Shown here: piece by piece, positions 1-5,085 of the stretch | How positions within the stretch are numbered: the stretch's first letter is position 1 | How the letters are laid out: each line of letters opens with the position of its first letter | From: Planctomycetota bacterium | GTDB lineage: Bacteria; Planctomycetota; Phycisphaerae; Sedimentisphaerales; SM23-30 | DNA length: 5,085 nt | Assembly: GCA_022705365.1 (NCBI GenBank) | Contig: JAKJEP010000165.1 | Span: 1-5,085, forward strand | Direction: 5' to 3' | The notes under the pieces: generated by a model | Seen by the model: the letters and a program-made list of their open reading frames with translations, nothing else | The model's database searches: none | What the model was told of the DNA's origin: nothing | Position numbers and translations under genes: made by a program

Positions 1-1
1 C

Positions 2-52
2 CTTGCTTTGATAATTGGCACAATCCCGCTGGGCAAAGGTATGAGGGTTCAC
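2..52 (-). CDS. Possible partial leftward ORF, start only
   Basis: A GTG codon at 52-50 on the minus strand overlaps the TGA stop of the preceding leftward ORF in a GTGA arrangement. This is a common form of translational coupling, and a purine-rich stretch (AAAGGGGG) lies a few bases upstream. The frame stays open for 17 codons to the window edge, reading VNPHTFAQRDCANYQSK. The RDCANY segment faintly recalls small cysteine-rich proteins of mobile elements, but 17 residues are too few to assign a family. It may equally be chance. The overlap and the open frame are seen; that it is a gene is inference. Confidence 0.22.
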   Translation of the reverse strand, partial: MNPHTFAQRDCANYQSK

Positions 53-270
53 TTCCCACCCCCTTTCCGGGCCAGTTCCATGATCTGCCGCCGGGTGTCC
101 GCGTCCAGGCTGGGCCATACGGAAATAATCGCTTGCAATTCATGCTCAAAAATAGTATTTTCTGTTTGCGAGACAGCGGTATTTTGGCAGTTTTTGGTCA
201 GTTCCCCTTTTCCGTTTTCTTCTAAATCCTTATTCTGTAAGTCGTTATGATTTTTTAGCGGCAGGTTCAA
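49..270 (-). CDS. Small protein of integrase-associated type, mobile-element edge
   Basis: A 73-residue leftward ORF with a possible TTG start at 270-268, the only usable start close by. The N-terminal half is polar and looks disordered (many N, K, E, Q). The C-terminal third is a compact helical segment, roughly residues 43-69, containing ELQAIISVWPSLDADTRRQI. I associate this 'I..VWP.L....R..I..L' pattern with short ORFs or C-terminal tails next to tyrosine recombinases in Planctomycetota and related phyla; no search was possible here. The start lies inside the T-loop of a tRNA 3' fragment. The frame remains open to the right as far as 312, reading ...SKSGRQDLNL across the tRNA sequence, with no ATG or GTG. 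It could therefore be a genuine small gene starting at TTG, or the tail of a longer recombinase-linked frame interrupted at the att site. No integrase is visible in the window. No function is assigned. Confidence 0.5.
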   Translation of the reverse strand: MNLPLKNHNDLQNKDLEENGKGELTKNCQNTAVSQTENTIFEHELQAIISVWPSLDADTRRQIMELARKGGGK

Positions 271-285
271 GTCCTGTCGCCCCGA
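261..285 (+). tRNA. tRNA 3'-end fragment (candidate att site)
   Basis: The sequence shows a complete T-arm: stem 261-265 (GCAGG) pairs with 273-277 (CCTGT, one G-U wobble) around the canonical loop TTCAAGT (266-272). It is followed by a 7-nt acceptor strand CGCCCCG (278-284) and discriminator A (285). No CCA is encoded. The 5' acceptor partner CGGGGCG, a D-arm and a convincing anticodon arm are all absent upstream, so this is not a functional tRNA. Duplicated tRNA 3' ends are classic attachment-site remnants of tyrosine-recombinase elements. The isoacceptor cannot be named from this fragment. Confidence 0.7.
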
Positions 286-290
286 TTTTG

Positions 291-331
291 AGACACCCGT
301 TGTCAGGAATTGTCAGCGGGTGTTTTCTTTT
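291..331 (+). terminator. Rho-independent terminator after the tRNA fragment
   Basis: ACACCCG (293-299) pairs perfectly with CGGGTGT (317-323), and two further A-T/G-T pairs extend the base. The loop is 17 nt and the hairpin is followed by TTTTCTTTT (323-331). It sits six bases after the tRNA fragment, as a tRNA terminator would. It was probably the native terminator of the tRNA whose 3' end is duplicated here. It would also insulate the downstream cluster from transcription coming from the left. Confidence 0.7.
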
Positions 332-407
332 GTATTTACAGACACTTACAGCATTTCATTGCCGAGTTTCAATCAAGTCATTATTTATGTTATTATGTCA
401 GGAATTG
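301..407 (+). repeat. 12-bp direct repeat TGTCAGGAATTG, two copies 95 bp apart
   Basis: Exact copies lie at 301-312, inside the terminator loop, and at 396-407, in the spacer before the dehydrogenase remnant. The flanking bases do not continue the match. An exact 12-mer recurring within about 100 bp is unlikely by chance. It may be a protein-binding arm site, a short target duplication or a duplication scar. The function is unknown. Confidence 0.45.
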
Positions 408-411
408 ACTC

Positions 412-427
412 CTTTTGTACACAAAAG
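412..427. promoter_or_regulatory. Operator-like 16-bp inverted repeat
   Basis: CTTTTGTACACAAAAG consists of perfect 7-bp arms (412-418 and 421-427) around a 2-bp centre. A short compact dyad like this is better suited to a dimeric repressor than to a terminator. The TTTGT..ACAAA core resembles GntR-family sugar-repressor operators such as the known AraR type (family knowledge). It lies about 16 bp downstream of the weak -10 candidate, where a bound repressor would block transcription of the fucose cluster. No regulator gene is present in the window, so its role as an operator is inference. Confidence 0.35.
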
Positions 428-433
428 CCAGAA

Positions 434-457
434 GTTGGTGCAAGCGTTGGTGCAAGC
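434..457 (+). repeat. Perfect tandem duplication of 12 bp (GTTGGTGCAAGC x2)
   Basis: Two back-to-back identical units occupy 434-445 and 446-457, just before the first in-frame codons of the dehydrogenase remnant. The unit length is a multiple of three; in the frame ending KGPAFG it reads LVQALVQA. It may be a replication-slippage scar at the point where the dehydrogenase gene is damaged. Confidence 0.6.
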
Positions 458-460
458 TAA

Positions 461-1006
461 GGGACCCGCTTTTGGATGAAGGCCGGGCAGGCAGCGGCCA
501 AAGCCAACGGGAACCCGGCCCGCGTGGAGTTGGCCCGGGCGATGGGCGCTGATTTTGTTATGCTTGCTGCGGCTATGCCTGCCGAAAAAGAGCGGAAAGA
601 ATTCGTCTTTTCTCACTCTTTGAACCATGTAGGAGCGGATGTGGTTATCAATACGGTCGGCACCACCGATGCGTTCCGGGAATGTTTTAACTTTGTCCGG
701 GACAGCGGCACGATTGTGGAGGTTGGCAATTTCGTTGACTCCGGCACCTTTGCCTTCAATCCCTGCAAGCATCTTTGCGAACGGGGCATCAAAATAATCG
801 GCAGTTTCGACAACGAGGCGGAACATTTTGTTCGGGCCATGCCTTTGATTAGCAATCCTCATATCCCGCTGGAAAAATTAATTAGCCACCAGGTCCCCCT
901 GGCAGACGTGGAAACCGTACTGGCGGCGATTGAAAAGGGGGCCAAACTGGACAACAAAGAAATCGTCAAAGCCATGATGGTGCCGGAACTTTCGGAAAGG
1001 AACTAA
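461..1006 (+). pseudogene. 5'-truncated zinc-type (MDR) alcohol/polyol dehydrogenase
   Basis: The frame opens at 461 after a TAA (458-460), and its first ATG is at 476, giving 176 residues. The family normally has about 340-370. What remains is the C-terminal half: part of the nucleotide-binding fold (ARVELARAMGADFVM near residues 15-29, GADVVINTVGTTDAF near 53-67, GTIVEVGNF near 78-86) and the closing region with PLEKLISHQVPLADVETVLAA. The whole N-terminal GroES-like catalytic domain with its zinc ligands is missing, as is the glycine-rich GxGxxG turn. The segment between AKANG and ARVELARAMGAD is also shorter than usual, suggesting an internal deletion. Such a product could bind neither catalytic zinc nor NAD properly. 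Intact relatives oxidise sugar alcohols or sugars. Its position one base upstream of fucU suggests the ancestor served fucose catabolism, but the substrate is unknown. No clear ribosome site precedes 476. The downstream sequence is free of stops, so the damage appears recent, or the stub is kept for translational coupling to fucU. Confidence 0.75.
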
Positions 1007-1007
1007 C

Positions 1008-1523
1008 ATGCTGAGAAACATTCCAATCTGTATTTCACCCGATCTCATGCACGCCCTGATGAGTATGGGGCACGGCGACGAGATTGTCTTGGCGGATGCC
1101 GATTTTCCTGCCGCCACCCATTCCCAGAGATTGATTCGCGCGGATGGCGTGGATGTGGCGACCCTGCTCAAAGCGATTCTCCCCTTTTTCCCCCTGGACA
1201 GCTTCGTGGACCATCCGGTGGTCACGATGGATTGTTCCCCTTGGGGTGATGAGCCGGAATCCTATGAGCGATTCCGAAAAATCATCCGTTCCTTTAATCC
1301 GGGATTTACGGATTTCGGACTGATGGAACGATTCCAACTCTATGAACGAGCTTCCCGGGCCTATGCCGTGGTTGTTACCAGCGAAGCGGACGGGAATGTA
1401 ATCCTCAAAAAAGGCCCGGTCATGTCGGAACCGCAAACCAGCATCAACAGAATCGCGGCGGTTCAGGAAAATTTGGCCTTGCTGAAGCGAAAAAGGCTTT
1501 CCAAGTTGAAAACCGGTATATAA
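1008..1523 (+). CDS. fucU: L-fucose mutarotase, RbsD/FucU family
   Basis: A cytoplasmic RbsD/FucU-fold enzyme that interconverts the alpha and beta anomers of L-fucose, so that the anomer released by fucosidases or imported can enter isomerase or dehydrogenase steps. Recognisable features are ISPDLMHALMSMGHGDEIVLADADFP (residues about 9-34), with the catalytic-position His22 and Asp30 aligned to E. coli FucU, then IRADG (43-47), FQLYERASRAYAVVVTSE (109-126) and GNVILKKGPV (129-138) at the usual C-terminal strand. The family is about 140 residues; here a 33-residue basic tail (139-171, including LLKRKRLSKLK) is added. No signal peptide is present. The start follows AAAGGAA (996-1002) and lies one base after the dehydrogenase stop, so the two are probably translationally coupled. 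The family assignment is secure. The preference for fucose over other 6-deoxy sugars rests on FucU-type motifs and the adjacent fucosidase. Confidence 0.92.
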   Translation: MLRNIPICISPDLMHALMSMGHGDEIVLADADFPAATHSQRLIRADGVDVATLLKAILPFFPLDSFVDHPVVTMDCSPWGDEPESYERFRKIIRSFNPGFTDFGLMERFQLYERASRAYAVVVTSEADGNVILKKGPVMSEPQTSINRIAAVQENLALLKRKRLSKLKTGI

Positions 1524-1562
1524 AATGGGATCTGTGCATGATGCCCATGAGGAGACGGCGGT

Positions 1563-2588
1563 ATGAACCATCCACTTTTTCGAGTCTTGTCTTTCCTGAT
1601 TATACTATTGGGTCTCTTGCCGGCAGCCATCCGGGCGGATGGCGAACCTGCCTCCGCGGCGAGCAAGCCTGGAACCATACTGTTTTTGGGCGATAGCATT
1701 TCCGTAGGGGTAGGTGCTGGCGAACCTGGCAAAAGATATTCAACTCTCGTTACGAATTTTCTCAATCAGGGGGAAAAGAAAATAGAAGAAGTAAATGTAG
1801 CCATTTCCGGATCTACATTGGTGGATCAATTGTGGCCGGCTCCGAAATCTTCCGGATATCCGTATGTTCTGGAAAAGGCCCTGGCGCTGAAACCGGATAT
1901 TTTTGTCATCCAGCACGGCACCAATGATAACGCGGTGGGCGCCTCGATCGGGGAGTTCCTGTGGTCCTACCGGCAAACGGTGCGGGCGGTAAAAGAAAAA
2001 CTGCCGCAAACGAAAATTGTCTGTATGACCATTTGTCCTTCCTGGGGTATAACCAATGCAACGGAAGAATGGCTGAATCAGGTGAATATCGGCATCCAGG
2101 AGATTGCCGCCCTGGAAAACACCTTATTAGCCCACACCCATTTCAGACTCCAAAATCGCCGAGACCTCTTTCCGGACGGCATACACCCCAATGATGAGGG
2201 GCACCGGATCATGGCGGAATCGGTGATCGATGCCTTGCAGGAGGATAACGTTAAATCGAAGGATACCTTCGATTTTATCTGTCAAGGTACGGGGCAGTAT
2301 CGGATATGCGGTACGGTCTTTGACATAAAAACCAGAGACTCCGCCCCAACGGATGGCTGGGTTTGCTTTCGGAATATGCAAAAAGGAGGTTTTACCTATC
2401 TCTCCGACTATCCGATTGAAATTACGACTCCCTTCCTGTGGTATGACAAAGATGTAGTCATCAATACTATCCCCAAAGATTTGGCTAACGGGAATCTGCA
2501 AGGCCGCCGGGATCCCTACCGAGGCTGCGGTAATTTTTCTCTGCCGCCAACGGGCGGAAGGGAAGTGATCGTTGAAATCGGCTGGTAA
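1563..2588 (+). CDS. Secreted SGNH/GDSL-family hydrolase with extra C-terminal domain
   Basis: A 341-residue exported esterase or lipase-like protein. Residues 1-25 form a signal peptide (basic start, hydrophobic core LSFLIILLGLLPAA, likely cleavage after A25). The SGNH blocks are complete: FLGDSIS with nucleophile Ser45, ISGST with oxyanion Gly83, HGTND with Asn121, and DGIHPN with Asp205 and His208. The SGNH domain ends near residue 225. The remaining 115 or so residues (FICQGTGQYRICGTVFDI through VEIGW) look beta-rich and I do not recognise them; they may be an accessory or carbohydrate-binding domain. The start at 1563 is supported by GAGGAGA (1549-1555), 7 nt upstream. The gap to fucU is 39 nt and no terminator lies in it. 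Family members include O-deacetylases of plant and algal polysaccharides. Next to a fucosidase, de-esterification of a fucose-containing glycan is a reasonable inference; lysophospholipase or another esterase role is not excluded. Confidence 0.85.
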   Translation: MNHPLFRVLSFLIILLGLLPAAIRADGEPASAASKPGTILFLGDSISVGVGAGEPGKRYSTLVTNFLNQGEKKIEEVNVAISGSTLVDQLWPAPKSSGYPYVLEKALALKPDIFVIQHGTNDNAVGASIGEFLWSYRQTVRAVKEKLPQTKIVCMTICPSWGITNATEEWLNQVNIGIQEIAALENTLLAHTHFRLQNRRDLFPDGIHPNDEGHRIMAESVIDALQEDNVKSKDTFDFICQGTGQYRICGTVFDIKTRDSAPTDGWVCFRNMQKGGFTYLSDYPIEITTPFLWYDKDVVINTIPKDLANGNLQGRRDPYRGCGNFSLPPTGGREVIVEIGW

Positions 2589-2634
2589 GATTATTTGCCG
2601 TTTGATGCAGTAGCCGATTGGATATAATAACGAC

Positions 2635-2641
2635 GAAAGGA
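2635..2641 (+). promoter_or_regulatory. Ribosome binding site fixing the fucosidase start
   Basis: GAAAGGA lies 6 nt before ATG 2648. The longer frame could begin at ATG 2618, but that start lacks a Shine-Dalgarno sequence and would put a charged stretch (DIITTKGKG) ahead of an otherwise normal signal peptide. ATG 2648 is therefore preferred. Confidence 0.75.
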
Positions 2642-2647
2642 AAAGGC

Positions 2648-4990
2648 ATGAACCGTTTACATACCGGGACTATCCTGCTGCTCACTGTTATGCTGGGACT
2701 TGCCGCCCCGATGGGTTTTGCGGAAACAGCACCAAAGGCTGCTGAAGCTACCCGAGACAGCCGCCTGGACTGGTGGCGGGGGGCACGGTTTGGATTATTT
2801 ATTCACTGGGGATTGTTCGGTTTTCTGGAGAAGGAATGGGACGTTGTCAAAATACCCACGGCTGAATACCCCGAGCTGGCAAAAAAGTTTAATCCGGTGA
2901 AATTCGACGCCGAGCAATGGGTTCGCACCGCTAAAGAAGCAGGGATTCAATATATCGTTTTTACCAGCAAGCAGCATGACGGCTTCTGCCTGTTCGATTC
3001 CAAGTTTACGAATTTTGATGTGGTGGACGCTACTCCTTTCAAACGGGATGTTATGCAAGAACTGGCCCAATCGTGTCATAAGCAGGGAATGCCCATCGGC
3101 TGGTATCATTCCATTCTGGACTGGCACCATCCGGACCAGAGCGAGTTCCTCCAGAAAGAGACCTGCTGCGGGGAGCGGTTCCCGGAGTATGTACAAAATC
3201 AGCTCTGGCCGCAATGCGAGGAACTGCTGCAAAACTACGGTCCGATAGCGGTCATGTGGTTTGATGGCGAATGGATTAAAGAATGGACCGAAGAACAGGG
3301 CAAGGCGTTATATCATCATTTGCGTGAGATTCAGCCGAATTTAATCATCAATAACCGGGTGGGCCGGGGGCGGCAGGAAAAGGCCGGGCAGCACGAAACG
3401 CGGGAATTTGTGGGGGATTTCGGCACGCCGGAGCAGGAGATTCCCGCCACCGGGATTCCTAATTATGACTGGGAGACCTGTATGACCATGAATGACTCCT
3501 GGAATTACAGCCGGAATGATACCAGCTGGAAGTCCAGCGAGGCTTTAATCCGCACCCTGGTCGATATTGCCAGCAAAGGAGGAAACTTATTGCTGGATGT
3601 CGGTCCCACCCCCGAAGGGGAATTTCCTGCCGCCGCGGTCGAAAGATTACAAGCCATCGGTGATTGGCTGAAAAGCAACGGGGAAAGTATCTACGGAACC
3701 CAGGCGAGCATTTTTCCAAAGCTGGACTGGGGCCGATGCACGACGAAAAATGGCAAGGTGTATCTGCATGTTTTCAATTGGCCCGGAGATACAAAACTTA
3801 TTGTGCCTGCTCTGCAAAACAAAATACAACGAGCGTATCTCTTAGCGGATAAGAATCATGCCAATCTCAATATCATTGAAGGGAAACCAGCTTTTATCGT
3901 AGAATTACCCCAAACACCAACCGATACTATCGACAGTGTGGTTGTATTAGAAATGGACGGCCAGCCGACGATCGCAACAGACAAACCCATTCGCCCGGAA
4001 AATCCCGTACTTATCAAGCTGCCCTTCAGCTATCCCTGCGGCATGGAAAACACACCACTCATGTATAAAGGCCAACCGCTGCTGGTCAATAATCGCCGGC
4101 CCCTTAATGCCAAGGTAAAAGATTTTTACCTCTTTATAGAGGACCTTCGCACGGGTCAGGAGATCACCCGGTTCGGAGAAGGTTTTTCGTTTGTCAGCGG
4201 GTTTGTCAACGGGGATGAGATGAACGTCTTCGCCACGGAAAATACCGATGACGACTGGACGCACGATATCTACCGTTTTTCCTCTACCGATTTGCAAAAC
4301 TGGAAAAAGGAACTGGTTATCCAACGCAAACCAGGGGAACATTTGTTTAATACTTCCGTCTGCCGCGACGATCAGGGCTATCTCATGGCCTACGATTCCA
4401 ATGAGCCGGTGATGTGGTCATTCCGTTTTGCACGGTCAAAGGACCTTTCGCACTGGGAGGACGTTCCCGGATTGGAGTTTACCGACCTGGAAGGCAAGAT
4501 GGCACATGGCAATGCAACGATGCGTTACTTTGCGCCGTATTACTATGCGATCTATGGCATCTGGAGCTATCAGGGGGGGCCATGGGTACATTACGAATAT
4601 CAGCTTCCTGAAACCAAATACGTTACGGTTGTGGCTCGCTCCAAAGACCTGGTTACCTGGGAGCTAAGTCCGACCCGATCCCCGATGCTCGAACCGGAAC
4701 CGGGCGAGATGATTAACAATACCGATGCCGATTTATTTGAATATCAGGGGCGAACCTATATTTACTACGCCACCGGCAACCAGTACGACATAGGTACGAT
4801 CCGGGTGGCCATGTATAATGGGCCGATGAAAGAAATGCTGGAAGCCTATTTTCCCGAAGGTGTGCCGGCGGTCATCCAGTTCAACACGAAAGAAAAAAGA
4901 TATATCTACCCGACGCAAAGGCTCGCACCACGAGTATCTGGCCTGATTCACTGCCCATCGAATAGAAAACACGAAACACAGGAAATCTAG
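2648..4990 (+). CDS. Secreted GH29 alpha-L-fucosidase fused to a beta-propeller-like domain
   Basis: A 780-residue exported enzyme predicted to release terminal L-fucose with retention. Residues 1-25 are a signal peptide (cleavage after GFA). Residues about 36-351 are the GH29 (beta/alpha)8 barrel: RFGLFIHWG (His53), KFDAEQWVRTAKEAG, FTSKQHDGFCLFDSKFTNFD (His110), GWYHSILDWHHPD (151-163), VMWFDGEW with nucleophile Asp206, TPEQEIPATG (260-269) and DWETCMTMNDSW (Glu276), then NLLLDVGPTPEGEF. Which glutamate is the acid/base is uncertain, since it varies in this family. Residues about 352-440 match the usual C-terminal beta-sandwich. From about 450 a further 300 residues resemble a GH43/GH32-type propeller, with blade-like repeats STDLQNW (546-552), SKDLSHW (597-603) and SKDLVTW (665-671). 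The blade-I position reads MENTPL rather than a canonical Asp motif, so this domain may bind glycan without cleaving it, or belong to a divergent family. The last 30 residues look out of frame: a -1 shift near 4893-4911 gives a more natural ending at 4965. It lies 59 nt after the SGNH gene. Confidence 0.88.
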   Translation: MNRLHTGTILLLTVMLGLAAPMGFAETAPKAAEATRDSRLDWWRGARFGLFIHWGLFGFLEKEWDVVKIPTAEYPELAKKFNPVKFDAEQWVRTAKEAGIQYIVFTSKQHDGFCLFDSKFTNFDVVDATPFKRDVMQELAQSCHKQGMPIGWYHSILDWHHPDQSEFLQKETCCGERFPEYVQNQLWPQCEELLQNYGPIAVMWFDGEWIKEWTEEQGKALYHHLREIQPNLIINNRVGRGRQEKAGQHETREFVGDFGTPEQEIPATGIPNYDWETCMTMNDSWNYSRNDTSWKSSEALIRTLVDIASKGGNLLLDVGPTPEGEFPAAAVERLQAIGDWLKSNGESIYGTQASIFPKLDWGRCTTKNGKVYLHVFNWPGDTKLIVPALQNKIQRAYLLADKNHANLNIIEGKPAFIVELPQTPTDTIDSVVVLEMDGQPTIATDKPIRPENPVLIKLPFSYPCGMENTPLMYKGQPLLVNNRRPLNAKVKDFYLFIEDLRTGQEITRFGEGFSFVSGFVNGDEMNVFATENTDDDWTHDIYRFSSTDLQNWKKELVIQRKPGEHLFNTSVCRDDQGYLMAYDSNEPVMWSFRFARSKDLSHWEDVPGLEFTDLEGKMAHGNATMRYFAPYYYAIYGIWSYQGGPWVHYEYQLPETKYVTVVARSKDLVTWELSPTRSPMLEPEPGEMINNTDADLFEYQGRTYIYYATGNQYDIGTIRVAMYNGPMKEMLEAYFPEGVPAVIQFNTKEKRYIYPTQRLAPRVSGLIHCPSNRKHETQEI
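4893..4965 (+). other. Probable frameshift and alternative 3' end of the fucosidase gene
   Basis: After the run of six A at 4893-4898, or the CCC at 4909-4911, the -1 frame reads DAKARTTSIWPDSLPIE and stops at TAG 4963-4965. Frame 0 continues as a Cys/His/Arg-mixed tail to 4990. The -1 reading is more protein-like and would leave a 41-nt gap to the next gene, in line with the 39- and 59-nt gaps before it. One missing base in the homopolymer or in the CCC would explain it. The A run is not a canonical slippery heptamer in the zero frame (codons GAA AAA AGA), so programmed shifting is less likely than a mutation or a sequencing error. Confidence 0.5.
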
Positions 4991-5006
4991 GAAAGGAGTA
5001 TTTAAA

Positions 5007-5085
5007 ATGCGAAAACTAATTATCATGCGAACCATCCTGAAAGTATGGCTGGGCCTGGCGGTGTTTTTGACAAACGTCTCAACCG
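5007..5085 (+). CDS. 5' end of a further exported protein (partial)
   Basis: The ATG at 5007 follows a strong AAAGGAG site (4992-4998) with 8 nt spacing. The frame is open to the window edge, giving 26 residues that begin MRKLIIMRTILKVWLGLAVF, then LTNVST. This is a typical signal peptide: a basic start, a hydrophobic core and small polar residues at the end. The window stops before the mature protein, so no family can be assigned. It lies 16 nt after the annotated fucosidase stop, or 41 nt after the alternative one, and is probably co-transcribed as another exported enzyme of the cluster. Confidence 0.75.
   Translation, partial: MRKLIIMRTILKVWLGLAVFLTNVST

Larger units (their letters stand above)
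332..460. other. Gene-free spacer between att remnant and dehydrogenase remnant
   Basis: No credible coding frame is seen. The left part (332-396) is AT-rich. TATTAT at 391-396 matches a sigma-70 -10 box in five of six bases, but the best -35 candidate, TTTCAA at 367-372 with an 18-bp spacer, is poor. A promoter for the cluster could lie here but is not demonstrated. The spacer also holds the second 12-mer repeat copy, the 16-bp inverted repeat and the tandem 12-bp duplication listed separately. Confidence 0.4.

Noticed and set aside
8..250. An 80-codon + strand ORF in the element region
   Set aside because: It is antisense to the leftward ORF, has no ribosome site, and its composition (Ser/Phe-rich) is that of a shadow frame.
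220..285. A complete tRNA using CTGTAAG (236-242) as a Tyr-like anticodon loop
   Set aside because: The flanking bases do not form an anticodon stem, and no D-arm or 5' acceptor strand complementary to CGCCCCG is present.
332..460. A CRISPR-like or multi-repeat array in the spacer
   Set aside because: Each repeat family has only two copies with no regular spacing, so there is no array.
288..479. A 63-codon + strand ORF across the terminator and spacer
   Set aside because: It runs through a terminator hairpin and the tandem repeat and shows no recognisable family. Only its last residues may be a shifted remnant of the dehydrogenase.
398..862. A long minus-strand ORF (154 codons) opposite the dehydrogenase remnant
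   Set aside because: The + strand frame has clear MDR homology in this stretch; the antisense frame has no family features or ribosome site.
1035..1571. A long minus-strand ORF (178 codons) opposite fucU
   Set aside because: It is the antisense shadow of a clearly recognised fucU gene.
2602..2628. Internal promoter (TTGATG, 15-bp spacer, TATAAT) before the fucosidase gene
   Set aside because: The spacer is too short, and the start point would fall at the ribosome site, leaving a leader of about 13 nt. The TATAAT alone is not enough evidence.

Overview
The window looks like the junction between the end of an integrated mobile element (left edge) and a fucose-utilisation gene cluster reading left to right. 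Nothing in it identifies the species. The style is that of a free-living member of the Planctomycetota / PVC group: a small ORF with a 'WPSL...R..IMELA' C-terminus of the sort I associate with tyrosine-recombinase loci in those phyla, a FucU mutarotase, a secreted SGNH hydrolase, and a long secreted GH29 fucosidase with a beta-propeller-like extension. This taxonomic guess is inference.

Left region (1-331). A leftward 73-codon ORF (49-270) opens inside a tRNA 3'-end fragment. The fragment has an intact T-arm and acceptor 3' strand (261-285), but no matching 5' half lies upstream. A rho-independent terminator (291-331) follows directly. This is the layout left when an element integrates into a tRNA 3' end: the element lies to the left, and the fragment marks its distal att site, still joined to what may be the original tRNA terminator. 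A second leftward reading frame may start at a GTGA overlap and run off the left edge.

Spacer (332-460). I see no gene here. It holds one copy of a 12-bp direct repeat (the other is in the terminator loop), a 16-bp operator-like inverted repeat (412-427) and a perfect 12-bp tandem duplication (434-457).

Fucose cluster (461-5085, all + strand, no visible terminator between genes). First is the C-terminal half of a zinc-type MDR alcohol/polyol dehydrogenase that has lost its catalytic half. One base later comes fucU (L-fucose mutarotase). Then come a secreted SGNH/GDSL hydrolase with an unrecognised C-terminal domain, a secreted GH29 alpha-L-fucosidase fused to a GH43/GH32-like propeller, and the signal peptide of a further exported protein cut by the window edge. 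The inferred logic is that exported enzymes remove acyl groups and fucose from a fucose-containing glycan, and FucU equilibrates the released sugar anomers for intracellular catabolism. The dehydrogenase that might have continued the pathway is broken here.

Points most worth a second look are the att/tRNA remnant, the truncated dehydrogenase heading the operon, the fucosidase-propeller fusion, and a probable frameshift near the 3' end of the fucosidase gene.
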